A stretch of DNA of 64,000 bases, taken from NCBI GenBank assembly GCA_028015205.1, contig CM051517.1, positions 39,629,135 to 39,693,134 of the forward strand. The letters run 5' to 3'. This DNA comes from Mytilisepta virgata (taxonomy: Eukaryota > Mollusca > Bivalvia > Mytilida > Mytilidae). This document shows, one piece after another, positions 12,401 through 20,120 of the stretch. Position numbers and translations under genes: made by a program. The notes beneath the pieces are model-generated. The model saw only the letters and a program-made list of their open reading frames with translations. It was not told the DNA's origin and did not search any database. The first letter of the stretch is position 1. Every line of letters starts with the position of its first letter.

Positions 12401-15400
12401 TGAAAAAATTAAATATCTATTATACATTGAAGTCCAATTTAAGAGTCATATGATTATTTAAAACCAATGTTAACCATCATGGTGGACAATCTGAAAAATT
12501 CTATCTAAAATTCTACATCTGTTGATAATCTGTCCACAAATAAATTTGAAACAGGAAAAATATAGCTATAGGCAGAAATGAGATTCTGAGAAAATCTTAA
12601 GGAAATGGAAGAACATATCAATGGAAAAATAAGGAACATGATAAAAGTAAAAAGAAATAAAATAGCAACTAAATAAAATTAATGTCTTTCTGAATAAAAA
12701 TAGTTAAATTTACATACATGGAACAGGCTCTTTCTGTGATTCTACAATAACTGTTGACTTGTCTGTGAAGACAACTTGTGAATTGATATCACCATTGTGT
12801 AGTCTACAGCAATATACCCCGGCATCAAATTTACTGCAATATAATTTTGATATAATACACACGGTATTTAAATCCAATTAGAATTATTCATTACTTAAGA
12901 GTTGACTGTAAATATATTTTTTTGTCTAAATTACCATTATATGAAGGACTTAGAAGTTATTTCAAATAGGTAAAAAAAACAATCTTAGTGAATCCTTATA
13001 ATTTAACCCCTATCATATTTTTACAGCCTGAAACATAACGATTCCCCTTTAGGACATCACAGCAGCAAGGAAAAATTCAGTCTGTGGAATGACAGACAAA
13101 AAAAGTTAATCAATGCCTTCCATTAAATGCTAATTTATTAACACATGACAACAACATATTTTTACTGTATGATCATTAATATATATCTAGTATAGCAATT
13201 ACCAGAATATCTGGTTAGCTGAGAAGTACATATAGAGTGTGATAAATACTGTGGAACACTTATTAATCATGGCAAACTAATCTTTGTGGATTTCATGGAA
13301 AGATCAATCTGCAAATTTTAAAACCAAGTGAAATATGAATCTTCCTTAAAATATTGTATTTTGATTAAACTCTAAATGGTTATCTGTTGTAATTAATCAA
13401 ACCTATTGAGATCACTGTCAAAGTACAATAATATTTAAATCTATCTCATCCAAAATTGTTGATTTATTATTTTGGATATTTTTGTCAATTACAACTAACA
13501 TTTTTTTGTTTGTTTGAAATTTGAAATTCATGAAAGCCATTTTCATTGATGTACCTCAAAGAGAGAAGTCACTTATCCCTAACCATATATGTATTTTGAT
13601 TGGGATGAAATAAACAAAATTTTGTAAAGAACCTCCCATAGATGCTTTCTGTCAAGTTTAATTTCATTTGGCCAGGCAATTTCAGAGGAGAAGATATTTT
13701 ATATCCACCAATCAGAAACAAGAACTGCCAATGGCGGGCATATTTGTAGTCCTATCAGGACGAAATGAGGAAATGTTATAAAGGACCTTCAATGTATGCT
13801 TCTTTCAACTTTTGTTCCATTTGGCCCAGCAGTTTCAGAGGAGAAGATTTTTTAAATATAAGCCAATCAGAAACAACAATTGCCCATGGCGGCCATGTTT
13901 GTTGTCCGATCGGGACGAAATGAGCAATCTTTATAAAGGACCTAACATAGATGCTTCCTGTCAAATTTAATTCCATTTGGCCCAGTGGTTTCAGAGGAGA
14001 AGATTAAAATGTGAAAAGAAAACGGACGACGGATGGATGCCAAGTGATGACAAAAGCCCACATGGCCTTAAGGCAGGTGAGCCAAAAACAAGCCATCCTG
14101 AACCATTGCAAAATCTATATACTGTTAATTCCAAAGTTAATGCATGCATGCACCATAAATTCGCCTTATAGGTGAGGATGAACGGTATTACTGCAAATCT
14201 CAGAAATTTGACAATAATGTCAATCCTATACATGTTGAAAAAAATATAATTATGAATAAATTGCTTCGCTGAGCGAGCTGGATACGACCGCAGAGCTCCA
14301 ACCCTGAACAATTGGGGCAAAAATGGACACAATATTCGCACTTGATACAGGTCTGAATTTGGATTGTAATTAAATATTTGACACATAATAGGTTTCTGAC
14401 ACAGAATAACTGTAATCAGAGAACGTAGAATTGGTCATATGATTTGAATGTATATTCAATTTTTTGCTGTTTGTGCAATACAATATGCTGTGGCGAATTG
14501 CCCCCCCCCCCAAAAAAAAACAATTTACCCCTTTTTTGCTTTTGTGCAATACACTATGAAGTTGCACATTGACCCCCCCCCAAAAAAAAAAAACAAAAAA
14601 CAAAAAACAATAAAAATTATTGTAACCCCCACCCCCCCCCCCCCTTTTTTTGCAAAAAAAAATTTGAAATTTTCTTTTTAATTTCTGAAATCTGAAATGA
14701 GAAAAAAATTGCCCCCCCCCCAATTTCTCATTTACCCCCCCTAAATTCTGTTTTCATCTCCCCCCCATTTCTTTATACATAATTTACGACTTGTAAGGGA
14801 GGTAATCGAATCATGCACAACATTTTACTTTAAATGTGTTTGGATTACCTCCCTTACACCCAGATAATAACCAAAAATGCTTATTGGGCCCTTTTTTGGC
14901 CCCTTATTCTTAAACTGTTGGGACCAAAACTCCCAAAATCAATCCCAACCTTCCTTTTGTGGTCATAAACCTTGTGTTTAAATTTCATAGATTTCTATTA
15001 ACTTATACTAAAGTTATAGTGCGAAAACCAAATGTCTTCGCACGAGGAAGCCAACATCATACCAATATACGACTGCAAAAATTTTGCGGTCGTATAAAAA
15101 TTAATAGTGGAAGATATAACAACATTGTATTAATTTTGGAATTTAAAGTACATGTACATAAGCTCACAAAAGTTATTGCGCAAAATAAACAGAAAACAGA
15201 GGAAATCTATGATTACAAAGTTTGCCTAGACTCCAAACTGACTGATACACAAACAATGTAGTTAGTGAAGCATGAAATGTACATCAAAGTAACCAAAATA
15301 TTGTTGGATGCTGAACTTCTTCCTCAGATACATCTACACACAAGCTTACATGATCATATCTCTTATATTTGAGATATAAGCTTGGAAATAAACTTTAACC

Positions 15401-18400
15401 AAGGTTTGGAAGTGCACATTGGCAGCAGAAAATTACCTCAGTACTCTGTAGGGGCAAATTAAAAATTGTATAGATCAAAATATAATACCAATTGTCTTGC
15501 ACAGTGTTTGTACAGGTTTTTCATAGCAAAATTTTATAAAACTTTGGACTATTTTCAAACAAAATTGTGGCCAAGTTGTCTTGTTATTTTGTTGTAATTT
15601 CATATGACCGTGGCCTGCCTAAAATGAGGTGTAAGTTCAGCCAGTGACAATCTGTAAAAAACTTTGCATCTAACTTCTTGATATTTCCGGTTCTTCAGCT
15701 TCCTAAGTCAATGAAAAATTATTGCCACAATATTCATGTAATATACAAATAAATATTGAACATATTGCCACACGTGCAATATAAATATAATTACCTGACA
15801 TTTCTAATTCTAAGAGTGCTATTCTTTTCTTTATCTAACATGTCCCAATCAATACCATTCTCTTTGAACCACTGATAACGTGGATAAGGAAATCCAATGG
15901 CAGAAACTTCTAATTCTAATACATCTCCTTTATGTACAGTTTTACTTTCAACTGGCTCTTTAAGGATTCTAATCGGCTCTGAAATATTGCATATTGTGAT
16001 AGTAAGTGCATGTATACAAGTAACAACTTATGAAATACATACAGTTAAACCTTGATGGGTCGAACTCGAAGGGACCAAGAAAAACAACTCGAGCCACCAA
16101 AAGTCCGGACATTTCCGGAAATATTTTCGTATCTGTACCAGAACTGTGGTATTTACAATTGGTTAATGTAATGACCATAGATTATGTGTGTCATACATAC
16201 ATTTTGCACTTTGTATGTACCTATGAATTTTAGCTTTGATAAAACGTTATTATTTTTTACTTGTCTTTGATTTGATGACTAAATTATTGACCTGTGTATG
16301 TGAGGTGTGTTGAATATCAATTTTAGGTAACGACAACAGACAACAAATGAAAATGAAGCGCGGTAGCACCTGCCATAATCATAAACTGATCTAAAATTAA
16401 TCAGAAGTTCGACTGTACTACGGAAAGTTCAGTTTGGAAGAATAAATCTCCTCCTGATCAAAATTTGTAATATTATTATGATTTCTGTAAAATAAATAGA
16501 TTTACTGTAGTTGATAATACAAAGCTCAAAATCCTTTTCAAAATTTACAAATGTTCTAAACTGAGGTACAAAGTTCATCATATGGATGAATAAGACATTA
16601 GCAAATCAAAAGTGCACAGACTGAAAATGGCTGGGTTTAAAATATCTATAATTTCAAAGTTTTTACCATTTTACACCTGACAGATGTGTGAAAAATTGCC
16701 ATAAAATGTTTGAAATGTATAACAATCCCTTTTCTCACAAGAGTGGACACACAAAAATGTCTCGCCTGTCGTGTATTTCTAATGAAAGTAAATGCTATCA
16801 GACATATTGCATACAGTATTCGAAAAACAGGCCAAAACACAAGATTGTTATATTTTAATACAAGAAGAATATTTAAACACAAGCTTTTGAAGGTGCTGAA
16901 AAACAGGTCAAAACACAAAAACTTAACTATAACCACTGAACCATGAAAATGAGGTGAAGGTCAGATGACACCAGCCAGTTGGACATGTACACCATACAAT
17001 CCTTCCATACACCAAATATAGTAGACCTATTGCATACCGTATTCAAAAAACAGGCCAAAACACACCACTGAACCATGAAAATGAGGTCAAGGTCAGATGA
17101 CACCTGCCAGTTGGACATGTACACCTTACAATCCTTCCATACACCAAATATACTAGACCTATTGCTTATAGTATCTGAGATATGGACTTAACCACCAAAA
17201 CTTAACCTTGTTCACTGATCCTTGAAATGGGGTCGAGGTTAATTGAAAACTGTCTGACGGGGATGAGCACCTTGTAAGGTACGCACATACCAAATATAGT
17301 TATCCTATTACTCACACAAGAGAGAAATTAACATTACAAAAAATCTGAACTTTTTTTTTCAAGTAGTCACTGAACCATGAAAATGAGGTCAAGGACAATG
17401 TACATATGACAGACGGAAACTTCGTAACATAAGGCATCTATCTATATACAAAGTATAAAGCATCCAGGTCTTCCACCTTCTAAAATATAAAGCTTGAAAG
17501 AAGTTAGTTAACGCCGCCGCCGCCGGATCACTATCCCTATGTCGAGATTTCTGTGACTAAAGTTGCAGGCTTGACAAAAATGAAGCAGATGTTTCATCTA
17601 AAATAATTCAATATACATGTACCATATTTTTTTATGTCCATGAGAATCTTTTCCAATTTTAATTTATCAAGTATATAAACCAGTTCAGCAGCTGTCATTC
17701 CAAGAGATCCAAGTTCCCATAGCAACTTGTCACTAGGACTACCATGATATACATGGTTACCAAATTTTCTTTCCACATCTGCTGCACTGTAAAATAAATT
17801 TTTTTTGTTTTCAACACTGTCTTACAAATGACAAACTAATTTAACCAATAAAGGTATAATACACAGATGGCTGCAAGAACTTCTATATTTATGTGGTGGA
17901 AAAAAGTTTTCAAAACATTTCCTAATTGAGCTGTTGAATATTAGATGGAAGTTTTTGAGATATATATAGAAATAGCAGTGAAAAGATACAACATACAGAA
18001 GTGAAATAATTTCATCAGAATTACTCAAAAGTGAAAGATTCTGGATTACCGGTATGTCCAGTCTTTTCATGATCAGGTATCATAAATTTAAAGTACTTTA
18101 CAAATAGAAATTAAACAAAATCAACATAGTTTAAACATAAATTTTAAACAAAAATAAAAGATCTCAATTTAACTAGAATAGAGAATGGAAACGGGGAATG
18201 TGTCAAAGAGATAACAACCCAACCAAAGAGCAGAAAACACCTCAAGGCTACCAATGGGTCTTCAATGCAGCGAGAAAATCCCACACCTGAAGCCGGGCTT
18301 CAGCTGGTCCCTAAACAATATTGCATACTAGTTCAGCAAAATGGATGGCACACTAAACTCCGAAACATACAAATTAACCAAAATTAAAAAAACACACAAG

Positions 18401-19314
18401 ACTTACAACGGCTAGAGGTTCCTGACTTGGGACAGGTGCAAAAATGCCACGGGGTTAAACATGTCTTGTGAGATCTCAACTCCCCCCCCCCCCCCCCCAA
18501 TACCTCTAGCCAATGTGGAATAAACAAACACACAGCGATACACACAGTAAAACCCAGTTCAAAAGAAATCTGAGTCTGATGTTAAAAATGGTAACAAAAG
18601 AAACTAAGCTAAATGACAATGATCAATATATATTAACAAAGGACTACTAGCAGTTACTGTCATGCCAGCTCCAGAACTCAATTAAATTGATCGAAAGATT
18701 ATGTCTTAATCATATAGAAAATCAGTCACAATCCCTCCCATTAGGGATATAGCATCATGCCATCATAATTTATATAAGAAGAACATAACCTGTATCATGC
18801 CAACAACTGGTTTTAGAATAAATGTGTTTATTTCTGATGCAAAGACACTATGAGTAAATCAATACTAATTCCAAAAATTGCTATCTTTAATGACTTGACA
18901 ACAGTATTGTAACTATATCCATTGTGGATAAGACTGACTAAAGGTTTGGTTAGCTTTTCAATTGAATGACGACGTTTTTGTACTTTGTATAGAATATTAC
19001 CATAAAAGATGGGATATGAAATACCTGAACATATAAGATGTATGCATGGTGATTTATATTTGCGAATGATGTCCTTGTACCGATAATAATAATATATTTT
19101 CTGCATCAAAATGTAAAATAAACTTATCATAAATATACCTGAAACTATAAATTGTATTAACAGATGAAGCCTGTGCTAAGAATGCCCTCCAATTGCAAGT
19201 TTCAGGATTAGAATCTAAGTCATCTCTTAATTTCAACATAAATTTACTGGGCAAGTCACCAAGATTTGTGTCTGGATGAACATTTTGTAAACGTCTACAT
19301 TGGTCCAGATTCAT
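290..19314 (-). CDS. MALT1-like: MALT1-type paracaspase gene, N-terminal ten coding exons (partial)
   Basis: Ten exons with GT/AG borders and matching phases join into 1270 coding bases, about 423 residues, with no stop. The order is a death domain (about residues 17-112), then three Ig-like domains (about 114-207, 225-310, 330-415). A death domain followed directly by Ig domains is the arrangement of MALT1 paracaspase, and motifs such as GSPSDKLLWELGSLGMTAAE in the death domain and YPRYQWFKENG in the first Ig domain resemble vertebrate MALT1. In animals MALT1 joins CARD-BCL10 filaments in the cytoplasm and activates NF-kB signalling; this role is inferred. The caspase-like protease domain is expected in the next exons, left of position 1. 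The start at 19314 is the first ATG after a good acceptor at 19331, so an upstream untranslated exon is likely. An Ig/death-domain protein without a protease cannot be excluded from this window alone. Confidence 0.85.
456..3793 (+). repeat. Family A: tandem core repeat array with left ends, CG-rich microsatellites and hairpin right ends
   Basis: A unit of about 181 bases is repeated 16 times from about 680 to 3690; landmark gtgcacatcttcaatat occurs at about 725, 906, 1088 and onward to 3602. The left end (456-540, motif ggccgggttgc at 479-489) is duplicated inside the array at 1745-1829 with three mismatches. Two right ends occur, each with a run of ccgccc-type repeats (3055-3125; 3701-3745), then a hairpin (3143-3172; 3764-3793) whose outer strand gcaacccggcc is the inverse of the left motif. 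The order is left, left, right, right. This matches the bivalve pearl or Helentron-associated non-autonomous element plan; the class is inferred. It lies in the intron between exons 9 and 10 of the MALT1-like gene. Confidence 0.8.
3794..6856. other. Intron sequence with degenerate family C-like repeat
   Basis: No exon is seen. About 4360-4800 holds repeated phrases such as accatgaaattgaggtcaagg with loose spacing, and 4963-4996 is a hairpin (tctcgtct pairing with agacgaga) after a decayed ccgcc run. This looks like an old relative of family C. Positions 5673-5951 match 9249-9524. Confidence 0.5.
5673..5951 (+). repeat. Dispersed repeat, copy 1 (partner at 9249-9524)
   Basis: The segment from tagattcgttctgatag to aacgatttgcaatctttcc is matched with high identity by 9249-9524. 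Both copies lie next to family C-like repeat sequence and in the same direction. The 60-codon open frame here is not preserved in the second copy, so it is probably not coding. Confidence 0.65.
6857..6985 (-). CDS. MALT1-like exon 9: third Ig domain, N-terminal part
   Basis: The exon is 129 bases, with acceptor ttattgttatag and donor gtatat. It encodes NPKTVIIDYGGECLFSCEAR followed by LVYQWYRDGVPIEG, with the core cysteine (about 351) and tryptophan (about 363). It enters and leaves in phase 1. Confidence 0.85.
7045..7844. mobile_element. MITE-like element with cagtggaac inverted ends and TA flanks
   Basis: The left end reads cagtggaacc and the right end gttccactg, inverted copies of each other. 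Both are flanked by TA (7043-7044 and 7845-7846), as for Tc1/mariner/pogo insertions. The 800-base interior has no transposase. It contains a long imperfect palindrome at 7288-7433. Confidence 0.55.
7288..7433. repeat. Imperfect inverted repeat, about 146 bases
   Basis: The arm running caataactgtcttttgatga through gagttactgacttttgaaaa returns in inverse as ttttcaaaagtcaataactc through tcatcaaaaaacagtaattg. The loop is near 7352. It would form a long hairpin RNA if transcribed. Confidence 0.7.
8197..8232 (-). CDS. MALT1-like exon 8: 36-base microexon, inter-domain linker
   Basis: The sequence between acceptor agattttcag and donor gttagt is 36 bases and codes for DIPTIDPIGPT, in phase 1 on both sides. 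Skipping it preserves the frame. It separates the second and third Ig domains. The donor is slightly non-consensus. Confidence 0.65.
8526..8646 (-). CDS. MALT1-like exon 7: second Ig domain, C-terminal part
   Basis: The exon is 121 bases, with acceptor atttgtatcag and donor gtaata. It encodes AHMGAYECRAKNQFGEAMSN, a typical Ig F strand (GxYxC, cysteine about 290) followed by the G strand and a glycine-rich end, SGGVQGN. Confidence 0.85.
8915..9248 (+). repeat. Family C-like dispersed repeat fragment
   Basis: Phrases such as accatgaaattgaggtcaag and ctatctattgaccaaatatg recur here and at about 4380-4720, in the same order. The hairpin right end is missing. It is probably a truncated copy. Confidence 0.5.
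9249..9524 (+). repeat. Dispersed repeat, copy 2
   Basis: This matches 5673-5951, including gaggccgatgccataggaac. It directly abuts a family C-like block (about 8915-9248), whereas copy 1 is separated from such a block by several hundred bases. Copy 2 looks like a version with an internal deletion. Confidence 0.65.
9610..9767 (-). CDS. MALT1-like exon 6: second Ig domain, N-terminal part
   Basis: The exon is 158 bases, with acceptor tatatattacag and donor gtatgt, and leaves in phase 0. It encodes FEIQPRNITVQMGEGFMLNC, then VIYDWYHNHEITQRS: B-strand cysteine (about 248) and the core tryptophan (about 260) of a standard Ig domain. Confidence 0.85.
9965..11498 (-). mobile_element. Tc1/mariner element with 23-base inverted ends and TA target duplication
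   Basis: The ends ctgaaccgcaaaagaaacg (left, 9965-9987 for the full 23 bases) and its inverse (right, 11476-11498) are identical. TA flanks both ends (9963-9964, 11499-11500). The only gene inside is an intact transposase. Base composition is visibly more CG-rich than the surrounding intron. Identical ends plus an intact gene indicate a recent insertion into the MALT1-like intron between exons 5 and 6. Confidence 0.9.
10155..11192 (-). CDS. Tc1-family DD34E transposase
   Basis: This transposase cuts and reinserts its element at TA sites. The frame is open for 365 codons from 11252, but I choose the Met at 11192 (345 residues) because Tc1 proteins commonly begin MPRLTP. The N-terminus, RLTPQQREQAIGRLDAGQ, is a helix-turn-helix DNA-binding region, followed by an RPRSGG linker. 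Catalytic residues in the 345-residue numbering are D151 (IIFSDESRY), D247 (FQQDNARAHT) and E282 (LSPDLNPIEHLWDEV). The spacing of 34 residues between the last two marks the DD34E class. No stop or frameshift is seen, so it could be active. Its direction is the same as the host gene. Confidence 0.92.
   Translation of the reverse strand: MPRLTPQQREQAIGRLDAGQSARVITNDFNCAVRTIERLRTRYNATNSTNDRPRSGGPQVTTPRQNRGIVHHHLMNRFTPAAETARNTVGTHGRPISDDTVRRRLAARNMRCRRPARGPILTPRHCQARLQWATQRQNWRNRQWRNIIFSDESRYCISTADGRTRVWRRRGEHYEDSCILETDAWGGPSIMVWGGIGLNVKLGPVIFQNLGPGRGNGVTAARYIDQVLTPHVQPHFARHQNKTFQQDNARAHTARATRDFLQQNNINVMDWPALSPDLNPIEHLWDEVQRRLNNEQPSPTTEAELSQAFQRVWARIPMAFINRLINSMYRRCAAVIGAGGGHTRY
11890..11919 (-). 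CDS. MALT1-like exon 5: 30-base microexon, proline-rich linker
   Basis: The sequence between acceptor tttttgctttag and donor gtaata is 30 bases and codes for WNHRREPPPP with phase 1 on both sides. It can therefore be skipped without shifting the frame. It forms the linker between the first and second Ig domains. Confidence 0.7.
12718..12833 (-). CDS. MALT1-like exon 4: first Ig domain, C-terminal part
   Basis: The exon is 116 bases, with acceptor attatattgcag and donor gtatgt. It carries the Ig signature KFDAGVYCCRLHNGD and ends in a linker KEPVP. Phase 2 in and phase 1 out agree with the neighbouring exons. Two adjacent cysteines (about 183-184) occupy the F strand. Confidence 0.85.
13595..14092 (+). 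repeat. Family D element, truncated copy with hairpin end
   Basis: Three diverged tandem units of about 155 bases (landmark tataaaggacc or its variants near 13630, 13785, 13940) lead into cggacgacggatggatgc, then the hairpin 14056-14082 (gcccaca ... ggtgagc). No clear left end is seen. It is in the MALT1-like intron between exons 3 and 4. Confidence 0.6.
14261..15095 (+). repeat. Family B element, single full-length copy
   Basis: The left end has a small hairpin (gcttcgctgagcgagc) then atacgaccgca (14282-14292). The interior carries several C-run/A-run blocks. The right end is a near-perfect 29-base palindrome (15067-15095, one mismatch) whose outer strand is the inverse of the left motif. 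The microsatellite present in other copies is reduced to a remnant here. Open frames reading PPPKKK-like peptides come from the C/A runs and are not genes. Confidence 0.75.
15795..15978 (-). CDS. MALT1-like exon 3: first Ig domain, N-terminal part
   Basis: The exon is 184 bases, with acceptor caatatttcag and donor gtaatt. It encodes PIRILKEPVESKTVHKGD through the tryptophan-bearing strand PRYQWFKENG and ends at STLRIRNV. The residue at the usual B-strand cysteine position (about residue 138, in LELEVSAIG) is valine, so the standard Ig disulfide cannot form in this domain. Confidence 0.85.
16042..16415. mobile_element. Short MITE-like element
   Basis: The left end cagttaaacc and right end gttcgactg are imperfect inverse copies. 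Both are flanked by TA. The interior of 374 bases codes for nothing recognisable. It lies in the intron between exons 2 and 3 of the MALT1-like gene. Confidence 0.4.
16739..17576 (+). repeat. Family C element, copy 1
   Basis: The copy starts agagtggacacacaaaaatg with left motif tgtctcgcctg and ends with a short gccgcc run and a hairpin (17541-17575). It matches 32122-33046. An internal block containing catgaaaatgaggtcaagg is duplicated in tandem (about 16935-17060 and 17061-17190), a duplication absent from copy 2. Confidence 0.75.
17623..17786 (-). CDS. MALT1-like exon 2: second half of death domain
   Basis: This 164-base exon has acceptor tttattttacag before 17786 and donor gtacat after 17623. 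It enters in phase 2 and leaves in phase 1. It encodes VERKFGNHVYHGSPSDKLL and then helices ending LEKILMDIKKYG, which align well with the C-terminal helices of the MALT1 death domain. A family C repeat ends only about 46 bases into the intron downstream of its donor. Confidence 0.85.
18170..18565 (-). repeat. Dispersed repeat of a type I associate with mussels
   Basis: Phrases such as gtgtcaaagagataacaacc and gaggttcctgacttgggaca are, from memory, common in mussel genomic and transcript sequences, usually read from the opposite strand. A C-run of about 18 lies at 18482-18499. No coding frame is seen. Assignment is by recall only. Confidence 0.4.
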
Positions 19315-19330
19315 GATAACAGCTATTTTC
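19139..19330 (-). CDS. MALT1-like exon 1: start codon and first half of death domain
   Basis: The acceptor (tgattttcag on the minus strand) lies at 19331, the ATG at 19312-19314, and the donor gtatat directly follows 19139. Only 19139-19314 is coding (176 bases, ending in phase 2); 19315-19330 is 5' untranslated. The encoded part includes LPSKFMLKLRDDLDSNPE and NWRAFLAQASS, the first helices of the death domain. An open frame continues upstream of the acceptor without a stop for some distance, so an earlier start is a weaker alternative. Confidence 0.8.
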
Positions 19331-20120
19331 CTGAAAATCATAAAATCATTAATCTTACTATTATTATAATCATTACTTTGACAAGACAATTTAAAAAAAA
19401 AACACTGAGTAAACAAACACTCCAAACATGGGAATAACCCTTTTATTTGTTTTTTAATTACTATGCTCATTTGAACATAAAATCACAAAGAATGTTATGC
19501 ATTACTTTCTTCAATTTATATATAATTTAAGTGTCATTCAAATAAAATATACATAATTGGTAAATTAACAACAAAACACTGGTAATGGTGTTGTAGACTC
19601 TGCAGTGCTCCAGTTTGCCCTAAATGAAGGGCACTGTGCATTTTGGTCCTTATAGTCCTGAAAATGCACCTCTCTGCCCTAAAAGTAAAAAATTCTTGTC
19701 CCTTTTTCATTAAATTGACAAAACATCAACTTTCCAGTTGCATTTTACCCGGTAAATCGCTAGAAATTTCTAAAATGAATTATTTCATAGTCTCTATACA
19801 AGTAATAAATAGTGTAGAAGTCATAAATTTCATTACTTTTCTTTTTAAACATGTTTTTATTGTCATAAATTGGGCAAATTAGAGTTGAAAGCTTGGGTAT
19901 CACACAAACTGGACTGCTTAATTTGTTGTTACAGAAAAAATGCAGTGTTGCTCCCCTTCTTCAATTGACTGTTTTTTTATGACAATAATTTATCTTACAA
20001 AACTAAAACAAAATTTCATTCAACTCGCTTTATGAGACATTGTGATTTTTAATCGATAACATGATCAACCACATGGGCCAAATAAACAACATGTTCTTCA
20101 GGTTTCATTCTTATAATAAA

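Noticed and set aside
14448..14681. Open frame with proline/lysine-rich peptide (also at 20505 and 21960)
   Set aside because: It is produced by C-runs followed by A-runs in family B and differs in length and frame between copies.
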